Assembly: GCF_037860775.1 (NCBI RefSeq)
Contig: NZ_JBBEWC010000004.1
Location: 186,001 to 250,000 of the forward strand
Direction of reading: 5' to 3'
Length of the DNA stretch: 64,000 nucleotides
Origin: Emticicia soli
GTDB taxonomy: Bacteria > Bacteroidota > Bacteroidia > Cytophagales > Spirosomataceae
The notes under the pieces were generated by a model. It saw only the letters and a program-made list of their open reading frames with translations. It was not told where the DNA came from and searched no databases. The translations under genes and the position numbers were made by a program. Below are positions 17,544 to 25,752 of this stretch, one piece after another. The first letter of the stretch is position 1; every line of letters begins with the position of its first letter.

Positions 17544-18311
17544 TTATTTGCAAACTACCTGACCATCATATTTTACACTCACATGAGTAAATGTATCCCA
17601 ACCCTGCACAGGTAATATTTGCCTATAAAATATTTTTAAGCGACTCAATCGATTCTGAATATTTTCGGGTGCTCCAAACTCAACTGTATGCTTCCCTAAA
17701 AGAGGAACAATTGTGATATTTCCCGCCGGGTTAATATCCAGTTGAGTAAACTGAGCTCGCAGGAAATTATCGTTGTTTATTAAATTGATGAAATTTAATA
17801 ATTTTTCCTGACGTTTTTGCTTTAAACTCGGCAAATTTCGGAAATATTCGCCCGAAAGCAATACAATTCTTGCGGAATATCTTTCAGATAGTGGAAAAAA
17901 GTACCCTTCGCTATCAACATATACGTCATCTCGGCCGTCAGACATCAGAATTCGGGCTACAGGTATGTGCTGTTCGATGTCTATATTAAGATTCCCCTCT
18001 ATACCTCTGAAAACCTGACAGGTCTTAATTTGTTTGTTCTTCAGTACTCTTTTTTCAATTTCACGCAAATCTATTTTTTCAAACAAGCGCCCTGTGAGTT
18101 GGTCTCGTCCCTGTTTAGTGGCAAGTTTTTCAATTTCTTCTTTGTCTATAAAAAACTGTTCGTTGGCATTTTTTATTTTTATCTCAATTTTTTTGCAACG
18201 GTCGGTCGAAAAAGTATTACTCGAAAAAACAATAAGCACGACAACCGCTATCAGGGCACTTCCTGCCATGATCCACTTACCGATTTTCTTAAAATTAAAA
18301 TTCTTTTCCAT
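17544..18311 (-). CDS. ftsQ: Cell division protein FtsQ
   Basis: This 255-residue protein has a short cytoplasmic N-terminus, one membrane segment (about residues 13-30, IMAGSALIAVVVLIVF) and a periplasmic part with a POTRA-like domain and a beta domain (VRILMSDGRDDVYVDSEGYFFPLSERY region). It links early and late divisome proteins. Sequence conservation is low, as usual for FtsQ, but size, topology and position directly upstream of ftsA and ftsZ support the call. Confidence 0.9.
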   Translation of the reverse strand: MEKNFNFKKIGKWIMAGSALIAVVVLIVFSSNTFSTDRCKKIEIKIKNANEQFFIDKEEIEKLATKQGRDQLTGRLFEKIDLREIEKRVLKNKQIKTCQVFRGIEGNLNIDIEQHIPVARILMSDGRDDVYVDSEGYFFPLSERYSARIVLLSGEYFRNLPSLKQKRQEKLLNFINLINNDNFLRAQFTQLDINPAGNITIVPLLGKHTVEFGAPENIQNRLSRLKIFYRQILPVQGWDTFTHVSVKYDGQVVCK

Positions 18312-18331
18312 TCAAGTAACACGTATTTTTT

Positions 18332-18425
18332 ATTGAGTGATTGTGTGATTTAGTGAATGAGTGATTGTAATACCGAGTTTATGCTAAAACAATCACTCAA
18401 CCACTAAATCGCTCATTCACTCAAT
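18332..18425. repeat. Long imperfect palindrome between the arginyltransferase-like gene and ftsQ
   Basis: Two 37-nt arms (18332-18368 and 18389-18425) are inverted copies with about six mismatches around a 20-nt loop. Each arm is built from repeated GAGTGATT/GTGAATGA units. It fills the 124-bp gap inside the division cluster. It may be a strong RNA hairpin or a small interspersed palindromic element. Confidence 0.7.
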
Positions 18426-18435
18426 TGCTCAATAT

Positions 18436-19212
18436 CTAAAGTTTCTTCAAAAATGCGTTTTTGTCAGCCAGTAACTTAAAGTGGTCGGCTGCTTTAGGCT
18501 CTAAATCTGTTTTGCAAAGTTCTTTCAATTTCTCTACATCTTTGCTCCATTCATAACCATTAAAGTATGCTAGTCCTTTATGGTCTCTGATTTTGTATAA
18601 TGCACCCGGTTTATAGGCTGTACCCAAGTACACGTATTGCAAGCCGTTGTCTTTTGCCCAGCGTATAGCCCGCCACATCATCCACTTGCCCAGCGAGTGC
18701 GTACGCATATATTCGGTATCAAAGAACGCAAACCAATAGTGTAATATATCTTTGTCTAAAGCTGTAAGGATAAATCCTAAAAATTTACCCTCTGATGAAA
18801 AACGAAAAATATGAGTTCCTATTTCTCTTGACAGAATATATTGCCAACGCTCCATACTCATATTGTCGTCGCCGATGCGCTGCGAAATATATCCTTGGCA
18901 AAAATCTACAAAGGCCGGGTCGTTCAAATCAAAATCTTCTTTTCTGATCACCTCCAGTTCAATTTTCAAGGGCTCAACCAAACGATTCACTCTTCTGTTT
19001 TCAGAGGTATCATCAAAATTCTCAAGGTCTACTCTTAAACTTCTGGCCAGATAAAAAATATCGCCCTCTATGCCCAAATCGCCTGTGTAGGGTAAAAAAC
19101 CCTTTGCGTAAATTTCCGGCAATTCTTCTTGCGATTCTTTTAAACAGTAAATCGCATAATCGAAGGTATAATTTGAATAATCAACTCTGTTTTCAGAAAA
19201 GAAAATCTTCAT
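18436..19212 (-). CDS. Arginyl-tRNA--protein transferase-like (ATE/Bpt family) protein
   Basis: This 258-residue protein has an acetyltransferase-like fold. The C-terminal block YVYLGTAYKPGALYKIRDHKGLAYFNGYEW resembles the ATE/Bpt C-terminal domain. The N-terminal half keeps the family spacing (YAKGFLPYTGD, YLARSLRV, SENRRVNRL) but lacks the cysteine pair usual in ATE N-domains. Related enzymes add Arg or Leu to protein N-termini for degradation (N-degron pathway). It sits between murG and ftsQ, where murC is common. Activity cannot be inferred with certainty given the missing cysteines. Confidence 0.75.
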   Translation of the reverse strand: MKIFFSENRVDYSNYTFDYAIYCLKESQEELPEIYAKGFLPYTGDLGIEGDIFYLARSLRVDLENFDDTSENRRVNRLVEPLKIELEVIRKEDFDLNDPAFVDFCQGYISQRIGDDNMSMERWQYILSREIGTHIFRFSSEGKFLGFILTALDKDILHYWFAFFDTEYMRTHSLGKWMMWRAIRWAKDNGLQYVYLGTAYKPGALYKIRDHKGLAYFNGYEWSKDVEKLKELCKTDLEPKAADHFKLLADKNAFLKKL

Positions 19213-19229
19213 AAAGGGTGTCAGGTGTA

Positions 19230-20330
19230 CTATATTAAACGTAAAACTTCTTCGGCAATTTCTCGGCCTGCATTTGGTTTACCAAGCGTTTTTATGTTTT
19301 TGCTTAGCTCGTTCATTGTTTGCTGGTTATCAGCCAACTCAATTGCCTTGTCAACGAGTTTTTCTCTGGCTTCGGCGTCTTTTACGAGCCATGCGGCATT
19401 TTCATTAACCAGACTCAGAGCATTCTGTGTTTGGTGGTCTTCGGCAGCAGCCGGAAAAGGCACCAAAATAGAAGGCTTGGCAGCCAGACATAACTCTGAC
19501 ACTGACAAAGCTCCTGCTCTTGAAACCACCAAATCGGCAGCGGCATAGGCCAAATCCATTTCATAGATAAAGTCTGATACATATACCCGATTTGTCTGCA
19601 AGGCATCTATTGCCGCCTTTGCCTGCTCAATAAACAATTTACCTGTTTGCCAGATAATCTGTAAATCGTTTGAAATCAAATCATTCAAGCCTGCTCTTAT
19701 TGACTCATTAATCGTTCTGGCACCTTGACTTCCGCCAATAATCAACAAGATTTTGCGGTCATCGCTCAACCCGAAATGCTTCAATGCCTGCTCACGCTTA
19801 GACGATGTTTCGAGTATATCTTTTCTTACCGGATTACCGGTAAGAACAATTTTATCTGCCGGAAAAAAACGCTCCATTCCCGGATACGCCACGCATATTT
19901 TGCGAGCCTTCTTGGCCAGATTTTTATTGGTAACTCCTGCAAATGAGTTCTGCTCCTGAATCAGCGTAGGCACTTTCAGAAAATTAGCCATAATGAGCGT
20001 AGGCCCACTGGCATAACCGCCAACACCAATGGCCACATCGGGCTTAAAGCTTTTAATAACACTATAGGTTTTCCAGAGACTTCTGATAAGCTTAAAAGGT
20101 AGCCCTATATTGGCCAACATATTAGAACGGTTGATACCTGCAATAGGCAAACCTATAATTTTATAGCCTGCTTTCGGTACTTTTTCCATTTCCATTTTCC
20201 CTTCGGCACCAACAAATAAAATCTCTATACTTGGGTCTTTAACTTTTAGTTCATTAGCAATAGCCACAGCAGGGTAAATATGCCCTCCTGTTCCTCCACC
20301 CGAAATAATTATTTTAGCGCCTTTACTCAT
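19230..20330 (-). CDS. murG: UDP-GlcNAc--lipid I N-acetylglucosaminyltransferase MurG
   Basis: This 366-residue membrane-associated GT28 glycosyltransferase converts lipid I to lipid II. It has the N-terminal G-loop ISGGGTGGHIYPAVAIA, the acceptor-side GVGGYASGPTLIMA and QEQNSFAGVTNK, and the C-terminal donor-binding GGSQGARTIN and SRAGALSVSELCLAAKPSILVPFPAAAEDHQTQNA blocks. Length is normal. It follows ftsW by 42 bp and precedes the arginyltransferase-like gene by 17 bp, so the three are probably cotranscribed. Confidence 0.97.
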   Translation of the reverse strand: MSKGAKIIISGGGTGGHIYPAVAIANELKVKDPSIEILFVGAEGKMEMEKVPKAGYKIIGLPIAGINRSNMLANIGLPFKLIRSLWKTYSVIKSFKPDVAIGVGGYASGPTLIMANFLKVPTLIQEQNSFAGVTNKNLAKKARKICVAYPGMERFFPADKIVLTGNPVRKDILETSSKREQALKHFGLSDDRKILLIIGGSQGARTINESIRAGLNDLISNDLQIIWQTGKLFIEQAKAAIDALQTNRVYVSDFIYEMDLAYAAADLVVSRAGALSVSELCLAAKPSILVPFPAAAEDHQTQNALSLVNENAAWLVKDAEAREKLVDKAIELADNQQTMNELSKNIKTLGKPNAGREIAEEVLRLI

Positions 20331-20372
20331 TCAGATATTATAGAAAAAATACTTTATTTGACCTGTTTTTAA

Positions 20373-21551
20373 TTAAGCTATTACCTTGCCTTCGTCGTGC
20401 TCTCCTTTGGTTACACTCAGCACAATGCCAATGGCTACTGAGGTAAACAAGATGGAGGTTCCTCCCATACTCATCAATGGCAGAGTTTGCCCTGTTACAG
20501 GCCCTAAACCTACATTGATAAACATATGGACAAACGCCTGAAAAACAATACTAAAGGTAAGCCCTACACAGAGCAACCCTCCGAATGCCCTATTGGTATT
20601 CTCTACATTTTTTAAGCCTCGGTAGAGTAACCAAAGGTACATAAACATCACCAGAATTGCCCCTATCATGCCATATTCTTCTACAATAATGGCATAGATA
20701 TAGTCAGAGAAAGCTTCTGGCAGATAATTGCGCTGAAAGCTTTTACCCGGCCCAATACCGATAGTGCCACCACGGGCGATGGCTATCATGGCCTGGTCTC
20801 TCTGGTAACTATCATCTCTATCGGGGTTACCAACTACTTTATCTCTGTTGAGGTCAACTTTAGCAAAAGCCTCTATACGCTCAAGCACTACTTGCCCACG
20901 GCCAAAATCAACACCTTTTGTATAAAGAAAAATACTAATACCGAGTACTATTACGATTGCTCCTACCACAAAACCTGCCATACGAAACAGATAGCGGGCA
21001 GGCACACGCCCAACCCACATAATAATAAAACAGGTGAGCCCCAGAATAATAGCCGTAGAGAAATTGGTTACTGCCAACATACCACAAAGCAAACCACACC
21101 AGAATATAAGCCCTGCTAATGTTTTGGGGTTATATTCTACATTTTGTCTGCGAGCCAACATAGCTGCCAGATTGGTGATAAGTACCAAACGCACCAAATC
21201 GGAAGACTGAAACGATATACCAAAGATATTTATCCAGCGTTTAGTGCCTCCAACAGTTGTACCAAAAAAATAGGTATATAACAAAATAACAGGCGTAACC
21301 CAAAGTAAAAGTCTTGAAATACCTGCGAAATTAGTATAATTAATGCGATGCATACACCAGATTACTCCCAACCCTAGTAATAAGTGAACAGTATGTGAGA
21401 GAAGGTAGCTTTCGGTGTTACCACCGGCTCTTTTGTAAGCGAGCGCAGAACTGGCACTATAAACTACCAGTATACTGAATAATGAAAGCACGGCGATAAT
21501 AAACCAGATTTGCCAGTCGCCACGCAGTTTGTCTTTTAACCACGTTTCCAT
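20373..21551 (-). CDS. ftsW: SEDS-family peptidoglycan glycosyltransferase FtsW
   Basis: This 392-residue polytopic inner-membrane protein has about ten membrane segments. It carries the SEDS hallmark motifs RWINIFGISFQSSD, GPGKSFQRNYLPEAFSDYIYAIIVEEYG and GLGPVTGQTLPLMSMGGTS. FtsW polymerises lipid II at the septum. The assignment to FtsW rather than RodA rests on adjacency to murG and ftsQAZ. It is the first gene of this cluster copy; murD and mraY are not upstream in this window. Confidence 0.93.
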   Translation of the reverse strand: METWLKDKLRGDWQIWFIIAVLSLFSILVVYSASSALAYKRAGGNTESYLLSHTVHLLLGLGVIWCMHRINYTNFAGISRLLLWVTPVILLYTYFFGTTVGGTKRWINIFGISFQSSDLVRLVLITNLAAMLARRQNVEYNPKTLAGLIFWCGLLCGMLAVTNFSTAIILGLTCFIIMWVGRVPARYLFRMAGFVVGAIVIVLGISIFLYTKGVDFGRGQVVLERIEAFAKVDLNRDKVVGNPDRDDSYQRDQAMIAIARGGTIGIGPGKSFQRNYLPEAFSDYIYAIIVEEYGMIGAILVMFMYLWLLYRGLKNVENTNRAFGGLLCVGLTFSIVFQAFVHMFINVGLGPVTGQTLPLMSMGGTSILFTSVAIGIVLSVTKGEHDEGKVIA

Positions 21552-21858
21552 GACTTATTGTAGCGGTAAACCGCAAAAAGATTATAGGATATAAGCACGT
21601 TATGTGTTAACGTCAGGCATTTATATGCCCTAAATTAAACATAAAAACAAATGTAAATTATTTATGATTGAAAGAAAAAGAAAAACCATAAAATTTATTC
21701 TGGGTTTATTGGCGATTTTATTAAACGGTTTTTTGCGTTTTTCTTAAGCAGACCAAATTTTGTTTGGCTAGCCCTACCTCCTTTTCTTTTGTACCGACAA
21801 AAAAACCTCTTGCACGTTTATGATATATGCAAGAGGTTTAAAATATACGCTTAGCTGC
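21552..21858. other. 307-bp intergenic region upstream of ftsW
   Basis: The region holds a candidate ftsW -7 box (21648-21655, TACATTTG on the minus strand, without a clear -33) and the mscL terminator (21803-21839). It also has a 27-codon plus-strand frame (21664-21747) with one hydrophobic stretch, judged too weak to call a gene. Nothing else was recognised. Confidence 0.5.
21803..21839 (-). terminator. Terminator of mscL
   Basis: A 12-bp perfect stem (21803-21814 with 21828-21839) is followed on the minus strand by a T-run, 20 bp after the mscL stop. Confidence 0.8.
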
Positions 21859-22185
21859 TTAATTCTCTGTCAGCTTCAACTTGTTAGCTCCTTTCACAAT
21901 TAAAAAGAGAATCCAGGCAATAATAAAGAAATTGAGCACTACACTCAGAAAATTACCATAGTTAATTGCAATAGCAGGCACGGCTTTACCTGCAGCATCA
22001 ACGGTAGCTTCTTTCAATATAATACCGCCGGTGATTCCGCCACCTGTAAAAACATTAACAACAGGCATGATAATGTCTTCTACCAAAGAGGTAGTGATTT
22101 TACCAAATGCGGCACCAATGACCACACCAATGGCCAGGTCAAGGACATTGCCTTTCGCAATAAAGGTTCTGAATTCTTTTAACAT
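21859..22185 (-). CDS. mscL: Large-conductance mechanosensitive channel MscL, short form
   Basis: This 108-residue protein begins with the strongly conserved MLKEFRTFIAKGNVLDLAIGVVIGAAFGKI (N-helix plus pore TM1). It contains the periplasmic loop and a second membrane segment, FLSVVLNFFIIAWILFLIVKGANKL. It ends soon after TM2 and so lacks most of the C-terminal cytoplasmic helical bundle present in the usual ~130-150-residue forms. The bundle is not needed for gating in studied homologues, so it is probably functional. It would release solutes upon osmotic downshock. Confidence 0.95.
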   Translation of the reverse strand: MLKEFRTFIAKGNVLDLAIGVVIGAAFGKITTSLVEDIIMPVVNVFTGGGITGGIILKEATVDAAGKAVPAIAINYGNFLSVVLNFFIIAWILFLIVKGANKLKLTEN

Positions 22186-22216
22186 TGATTTTCAGGCATT
22201 TAAAGGGTGATAAAAT

Positions 22217-23161
22217 TTATAGTGTAAGCAAAAATCCTGCGGCAAAACCCTGGCTGAACTGAAATTTATCAATCTGGTCACGGTCATAAACGCCTAAAAA
22301 TGTAAAGTTCATGTTCAGGTATTTATTCACTTTTGCAGTGGCAATCAGGTTAATGTTATGGTCGATAGCGTTTTTATCAGGCGCCACTCTTTTTGGCGTG
22401 TAAGCCAGAAAACCCTGATAACGGCATTTCAGGTTTACATTTTTGGCAATATCTTTATCAAAAGCACCTACCAACTGAAAACCCGTTTCGAACAATACTT
22501 TTTTGCCTTTGGCTATACCGTAGGCATCGTCTTGCTGGTTATATTCTGTAAAATCGGTAAAAACTTTATCGTTCAACACGAAGGTCTGGCGTAAGGTAGC
22601 ACCGCCTAGTTGTAACACAAAATATGAAACAGGTTTGTACTCAATACCTAATCCTTCGGCCAGATACCCCGGTGCAAAAAAGCTTGAGATTGTGCGCTTG
22701 CGCTGCGTAGGTAGGCCTTCATCTTGGTAAACTACTCCGGGTGCAAATTGTGTTAAGAAATTAACTCCGGCAAACCAGTTTATTCTAGGGTTTATCTTAT
22801 GCGCATATTTAGCTTCCAGAAATAATCGGTCTATACTTTTAGCAGATTTTTGGCCTTTATTATTAATACTCCCAAGCTGAAACTGAACATTGCTTATAAA
22901 AGACCCTTTGTTTTTGTAAAATTCGGCTCTGTTGTTAAACAAAGCTCCTATCGACCAGTTGTTTACGCCACCACCTTGCCAGTTGTTAAAAGCTGCCTGA
23001 CTGAAATTGATTCCAAGTTGTGTATTACGAGGTTTCCAGAAGCCTATTTTTAAAGAATCGTCAAGCGTTTTGGCATTCTTTAAACTAAGTGTATCGCTTT
23101 TTTGTGCCCACAAGCTTGTAGCCGATAAAGTAATTGCTACGCTGATAAGTAATTTTCTCAT
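22217..23161 (-). CDS. DUF3078-type outer-membrane protein
   Basis: This 314-residue protein has a signal peptide (MRKLLISVAITLSATSLWAQ). The rest is rich in alternating beta-strand patterns such as GINFSQAAFNNWQGGGVNNWSIGALFNNRAEF and ends with an aromatic/hydrophobic strand (FSQGFAAGFLLTL). This matches Bacteroidota DUF3078 proteins, thought to be small outer-membrane barrels; function unknown. The gene is 31 bp upstream of mscL on the same strand. Confidence 0.75.
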   Translation of the reverse strand: MRKLLISVAITLSATSLWAQKSDTLSLKNAKTLDDSLKIGFWKPRNTQLGINFSQAAFNNWQGGGVNNWSIGALFNNRAEFYKNKGSFISNVQFQLGSINNKGQKSAKSIDRLFLEAKYAHKINPRINWFAGVNFLTQFAPGVVYQDEGLPTQRKRTISSFFAPGYLAEGLGIEYKPVSYFVLQLGGATLRQTFVLNDKVFTDFTEYNQQDDAYGIAKGKKVLFETGFQLVGAFDKDIAKNVNLKCRYQGFLAYTPKRVAPDKNAIDHNINLIATAKVNKYLNMNFTFLGVYDRDQIDKFQFSQGFAAGFLLTL

Positions 23162-23270
23162 TGGATTGTGTTTGGGTTAGACATGCTTGGTAAAAACGAA
23201 ATGTAACTAAGCATAATAATTATGATTAGTGCAGTTCAGGTTTTAATGTCAGTTTGATTATTTAAGAAGC

Positions 23271-23310
23271 ATTCTGTTATGCTAAAGACATATCATCAGC
23301 ATAACAGAAT
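23271..23310 (-). terminator. Hairpin downstream of the MscS-like gene
   Basis: A 13-bp perfect stem (23271-23283 with 23298-23310) lies 69 bp past the stop of the mechanosensitive channel gene, in the gap before the DUF3078 gene. Confidence 0.65.
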
Positions 23311-23378
23311 ATCGGTAATGAGTATGAGTAAAGGCCCGCAATCAGCCAATTATTCAACAAAACTCAATTGATGTTGTA

Positions 23379-24209
23379 TTACTCAAAAATTACAATTTTC
23401 TTCGATTGAAGCACTTGCAATGGAAACACAGTTCTCGATTCTTCGGTTTGTAGTGTGATAGATGTATTATCCATTGCAATAATTTCGCCTTTTACACCGT
23501 CTATTTCAACTACCTGCCCTTCTCTATACTTGTTTTTGCTGTAAAACGAAGATATAATATTAAGCAATATTTCTTTAGAGGCAAAACCATAGCCAATAGC
23601 AAAGGCAAAAATGATTCCGCCAATAAAAAGATTAAAACTTGATTCGAGCAAGCTGGTATTGATGCCCACCTGGGCTACCGACTGAATTACGAAGATGATA
23701 AGCAAAAAGAAAAACACGGCCGTACCTATTAGTTTTCCGGCGGCAATGTTGAACGATTTACAGAGCGATACTACAAAATTACGGAGCGTATCGGCCAGCC
23801 AGATACCCACAAATAACATAATACCTGCCGAAATCATTTTAGGAATAAACTCAACTAATAGTTTCACCATGTCTGATATTGCAGGCACACCTAGTGTATC
23901 TGCTGCCGGACGCAAAATAAAAATCAGTATGAAATAGTAAAGAATCTTAGAGATAATTGAGCTGATCTTTATCTCTAGTTTCATGCTTCTGATTGGCTCA
24001 ATCTGATTGAGTTTTTCTCCGACTTTATCTGCACCTACCTGTTGGAGCATTCTTTTTGTAATAGCGGCCACTGCCTTTGCAACCAACCATCCGATTATGA
24101 GTATGGCTAATGCGCCAATCAGATTATATATAAAACCCATAAAACTTTTAATAAGGCTATTAAAAGTCTCCATAAGGGTCTCCACAAAACTAGGTACTCT
24201 TCTATCCAT
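23379..24209 (-). CDS. MscS-family mechanosensitive ion channel (CmpX-like)
   Basis: This 276-residue protein has about four to five membrane segments. A Gly/Ala-rich pore-like helix (NLFIGGIIFAFAIGYGFASKEILLNII) is followed by a small beta domain, YREGQVVEIDGVKGEIIAMDNTSITLQTEESRTVFPLQVL. That is the MscS beta-domain pattern in a compact, tail-less form. It would relieve osmotic stress or have a related signalling role. It lies 14 bp downstream of a 64-residue protein gene and behind an ECF sigma factor on the same strand. Confidence 0.85.
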   Translation of the reverse strand: MDRRVPSFVETLMETFNSLIKSFMGFIYNLIGALAILIIGWLVAKAVAAITKRMLQQVGADKVGEKLNQIEPIRSMKLEIKISSIISKILYYFILIFILRPAADTLGVPAISDMVKLLVEFIPKMISAGIMLFVGIWLADTLRNFVVSLCKSFNIAAGKLIGTAVFFFLLIIFVIQSVAQVGINTSLLESSFNLFIGGIIFAFAIGYGFASKEILLNIISSFYSKNKYREGQVVEIDGVKGEIIAMDNTSITLQTEESRTVFPLQVLQSKKIVIFE

Positions 24210-24223
24210 ATACTTTCAAAATT

Positions 24224-24418
24224 TCAATTTTCTTCTTTTTTTTCTTTAAGCTCAAGTTCTTGTAAGAGTACAACCCCCGAGACCATCGATTCACCCAAAA
24301 ACATTTGTACTACTTGCATTATATCACGAATAACATCAATCTCCGCCGTAATCATCCCTTTCAGGTGTGCGGGGGCCTGAGCGTCATCTTCAAAGTCCTG
24401 AAATGTATCGTCGGTCAT
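24224..24418 (-). CDS. Small acidic hypothetical protein, 64 aa
   Basis: This 64-residue acidic protein has a predicted amphipathic helix (ITAEIDVIRDIMQVVQMFLGESMVSGVVLLQELEL) and a charged tail. It has no signal peptide and no recognised family. It is kept as a real gene because it fits tightly between the sigma factor gene and the MscS-like gene (14-bp gap) with a clean start. A role linked to the channel or sigma factor is possible but only by position. Confidence 0.6.
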   Translation of the reverse strand: MTDDTFQDFEDDAQAPAHLKGMITAEIDVIRDIMQVVQMFLGESMVSGVVLLQELELKEKKEEN

Positions 24419-24522
24419 AACAAATATCTTTTAGAAAATCGTATTCAACATTTCAGGAATCTCCTTTCTAATTATATCTTTCAACAGTTAAATATCTTAG
24501 AATAAAAGCATCAGTTTCTGAA

Positions 24523-25125
24523 CTACTTCCGCCAGAACCAGATAACTTTAATTATTATAATAAGGAAGAAAATAATATTCTCGGTATATATCTTCTTTAA
24601 TTTTTCTTTTGTACGCATCAGGCGCATTTTTACTGCACTCTCGGTTATTTTAAAGGTTTCCGAAATCTCCTTGATACTAAAATTATCCTGATACTTCATC
24701 AACAAGATGGCTTTCTCGTCGGGGTCAATCTTCTGTAAAGCTTTTTTAAGACCCTGTGTCTGCATTTCTACCAACTCCAAATCTTCTGTATCATCTTCCA
24801 GGTCAAAGTTTTCATCGAAGGCAACCTCTGCTTGTTTTTTTACCTGCCGTACCTGATCCATACAATAATTATACGTGATAGAGTATAACCAGGTCGAAAA
24901 CTTAGCGTGTTCTTTGAAACTTCCGACTTTTAAGACAACCCGCAAGAAAATATCGTGCGTAAAGTCTTCTGCCTGAGCTTCGTTCTTTACAAAAGACAAG
25001 CACTTGCGGTATACCTTATCGACATAGCGATCATAAAGTTCTTCAAAATAAACGTTGCGTTGGGTTTCTACATACAAACGAACCAACTCTTCATCTGCAA
25101 CTACTTTAAAAGCCTTGTTTTTCAA
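24523..25125 (-). CDS. ECF-type RNA polymerase sigma factor with hydrophobic C-terminal tail
   Basis: This 200-residue sigma-70-family factor has region 2 at about 25-95 (FEELYDRYVDKVYRKCLSFVKNEAQAEDFTHDIFLRV, FSTWLYSITYNYCMDQVR). Region 4 follows at about 125-178, with the helix-turn-helix FSIKEISETFKITESAVKMRLMRTKEKLKK. After region 4 comes an unusual tail, ENIIFFLIIIIKVIWFWRK, long and hydrophobic enough to insert in or attach to a membrane. No FecR-type anti-sigma gene is adjacent. Target genes are unknown. Confidence 0.9.
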   Translation of the reverse strand: MKNKAFKVVADEELVRLYVETQRNVYFEELYDRYVDKVYRKCLSFVKNEAQAEDFTHDIFLRVVLKVGSFKEHAKFSTWLYSITYNYCMDQVRQVKKQAEVAFDENFDLEDDTEDLELVEMQTQGLKKALQKIDPDEKAILLMKYQDNFSIKEISETFKITESAVKMRLMRTKEKLKKIYTENIIFFLIIIIKVIWFWRK

Positions 25126-25325
25126 TTTTGACAGTATGATTAGGGAAAAGTAACTAAACGGTAAGGATTTTTTAATTCTGGGTTTATGTATGCACGCAAA
25201 AATCTTTCTTTCTTCTAGACTACTTCGCTTTTAAAATAATTTATAAAAGTTTTACGAAATACGTAGTATTTTAATAGCAAATATTTATTTTTTTAATAAG
25301 AATGGCAAATTTTTTACAAAAAATT

Positions 25326-25366
25326 AGTATGCTTGCATAATATTAATCTTATTTTTCTTATAATTG
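25326..25366 (+). promoter_or_regulatory. TATGCnnGCATA operator and promoter of the SCP2/acyl-CoA dehydrogenase unit
   Basis: AGTATGCTTGCATAATATT at 25326-25344 contains the perfect palindrome TATGC-TT-GCATA and overlaps a TTG suited as -33. TATAATTG at 25359-25366, one mismatch from TAnnTTTG, could be the -7. The same 19-nt word occurs at 46213-46231, before the other acyl-CoA dehydrogenase gene. Probable target of the MarR protein encoded at 37961-38428. Confidence 0.65.
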
Positions 25367-25400
25367 CCTTTCATTTATTTTCATAAATCTTAATAAAACT

Positions 25401-25709
25401 ATGTCTGCAAAAGAATATCTAGAAAATACCGCCGCAAAACTTTCTGAAACAGAAATTGACGATGTAAATACTATACTACATTTTGATTTTGGTGCTAGTG
25501 CTTACACTATGCAAGTAGCCGACGGCAAAGCAGAATTGAAAGAAGGCTTGGTAGGTGATGCCGAATGTGTGATTAAAGCCAGTGACGATGATTTTGTAAA
25601 GATTGCAACAGGCGATATGAACCCTATGATGGCCATGATGATGGGTAAACTGAAACTTTCGAACCCGGCCGCTATGATGAAATACGCCAAAATGCTAGGG
25701 TTAATGTAA
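25401..25709 (+). CDS. SCP2 sterol-binding domain protein
   Basis: This 102-residue protein forms a single SCP2-type lipid-binding domain. It has the family motif pattern VIKASDDDFVKIATGDMNPMMAMMMGKLKLSNPAAMMKYAKML. Such stand-alone domains bind fatty acyl-CoA or other lipids and are often linked with beta-oxidation genes. It starts 44 bp before the acyl-CoA dehydrogenase gene and shares its operator/promoter, so a role in acyl-CoA handling is likely. Confidence 0.88.
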   Translation: MSAKEYLENTAAKLSETEIDDVNTILHFDFGASAYTMQVADGKAELKEGLVGDAECVIKASDDDFVKIATGDMNPMMAMMMGKLKLSNPAAMMKYAKMLGLM

Positions 25710-25752
25710 ACCCCGGTGCTATTATTCAACCCTATAATTCAGGAATAGTATT

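Noticed and set aside
21664..21747. 27-codon plus-strand frame with one hydrophobic stretch and a basic N-terminus
   Set aside because: Too short, no promoter on that strand and no conserved context; could be chance in A+T-rich DNA, although a small membrane protein cannot be excluded.
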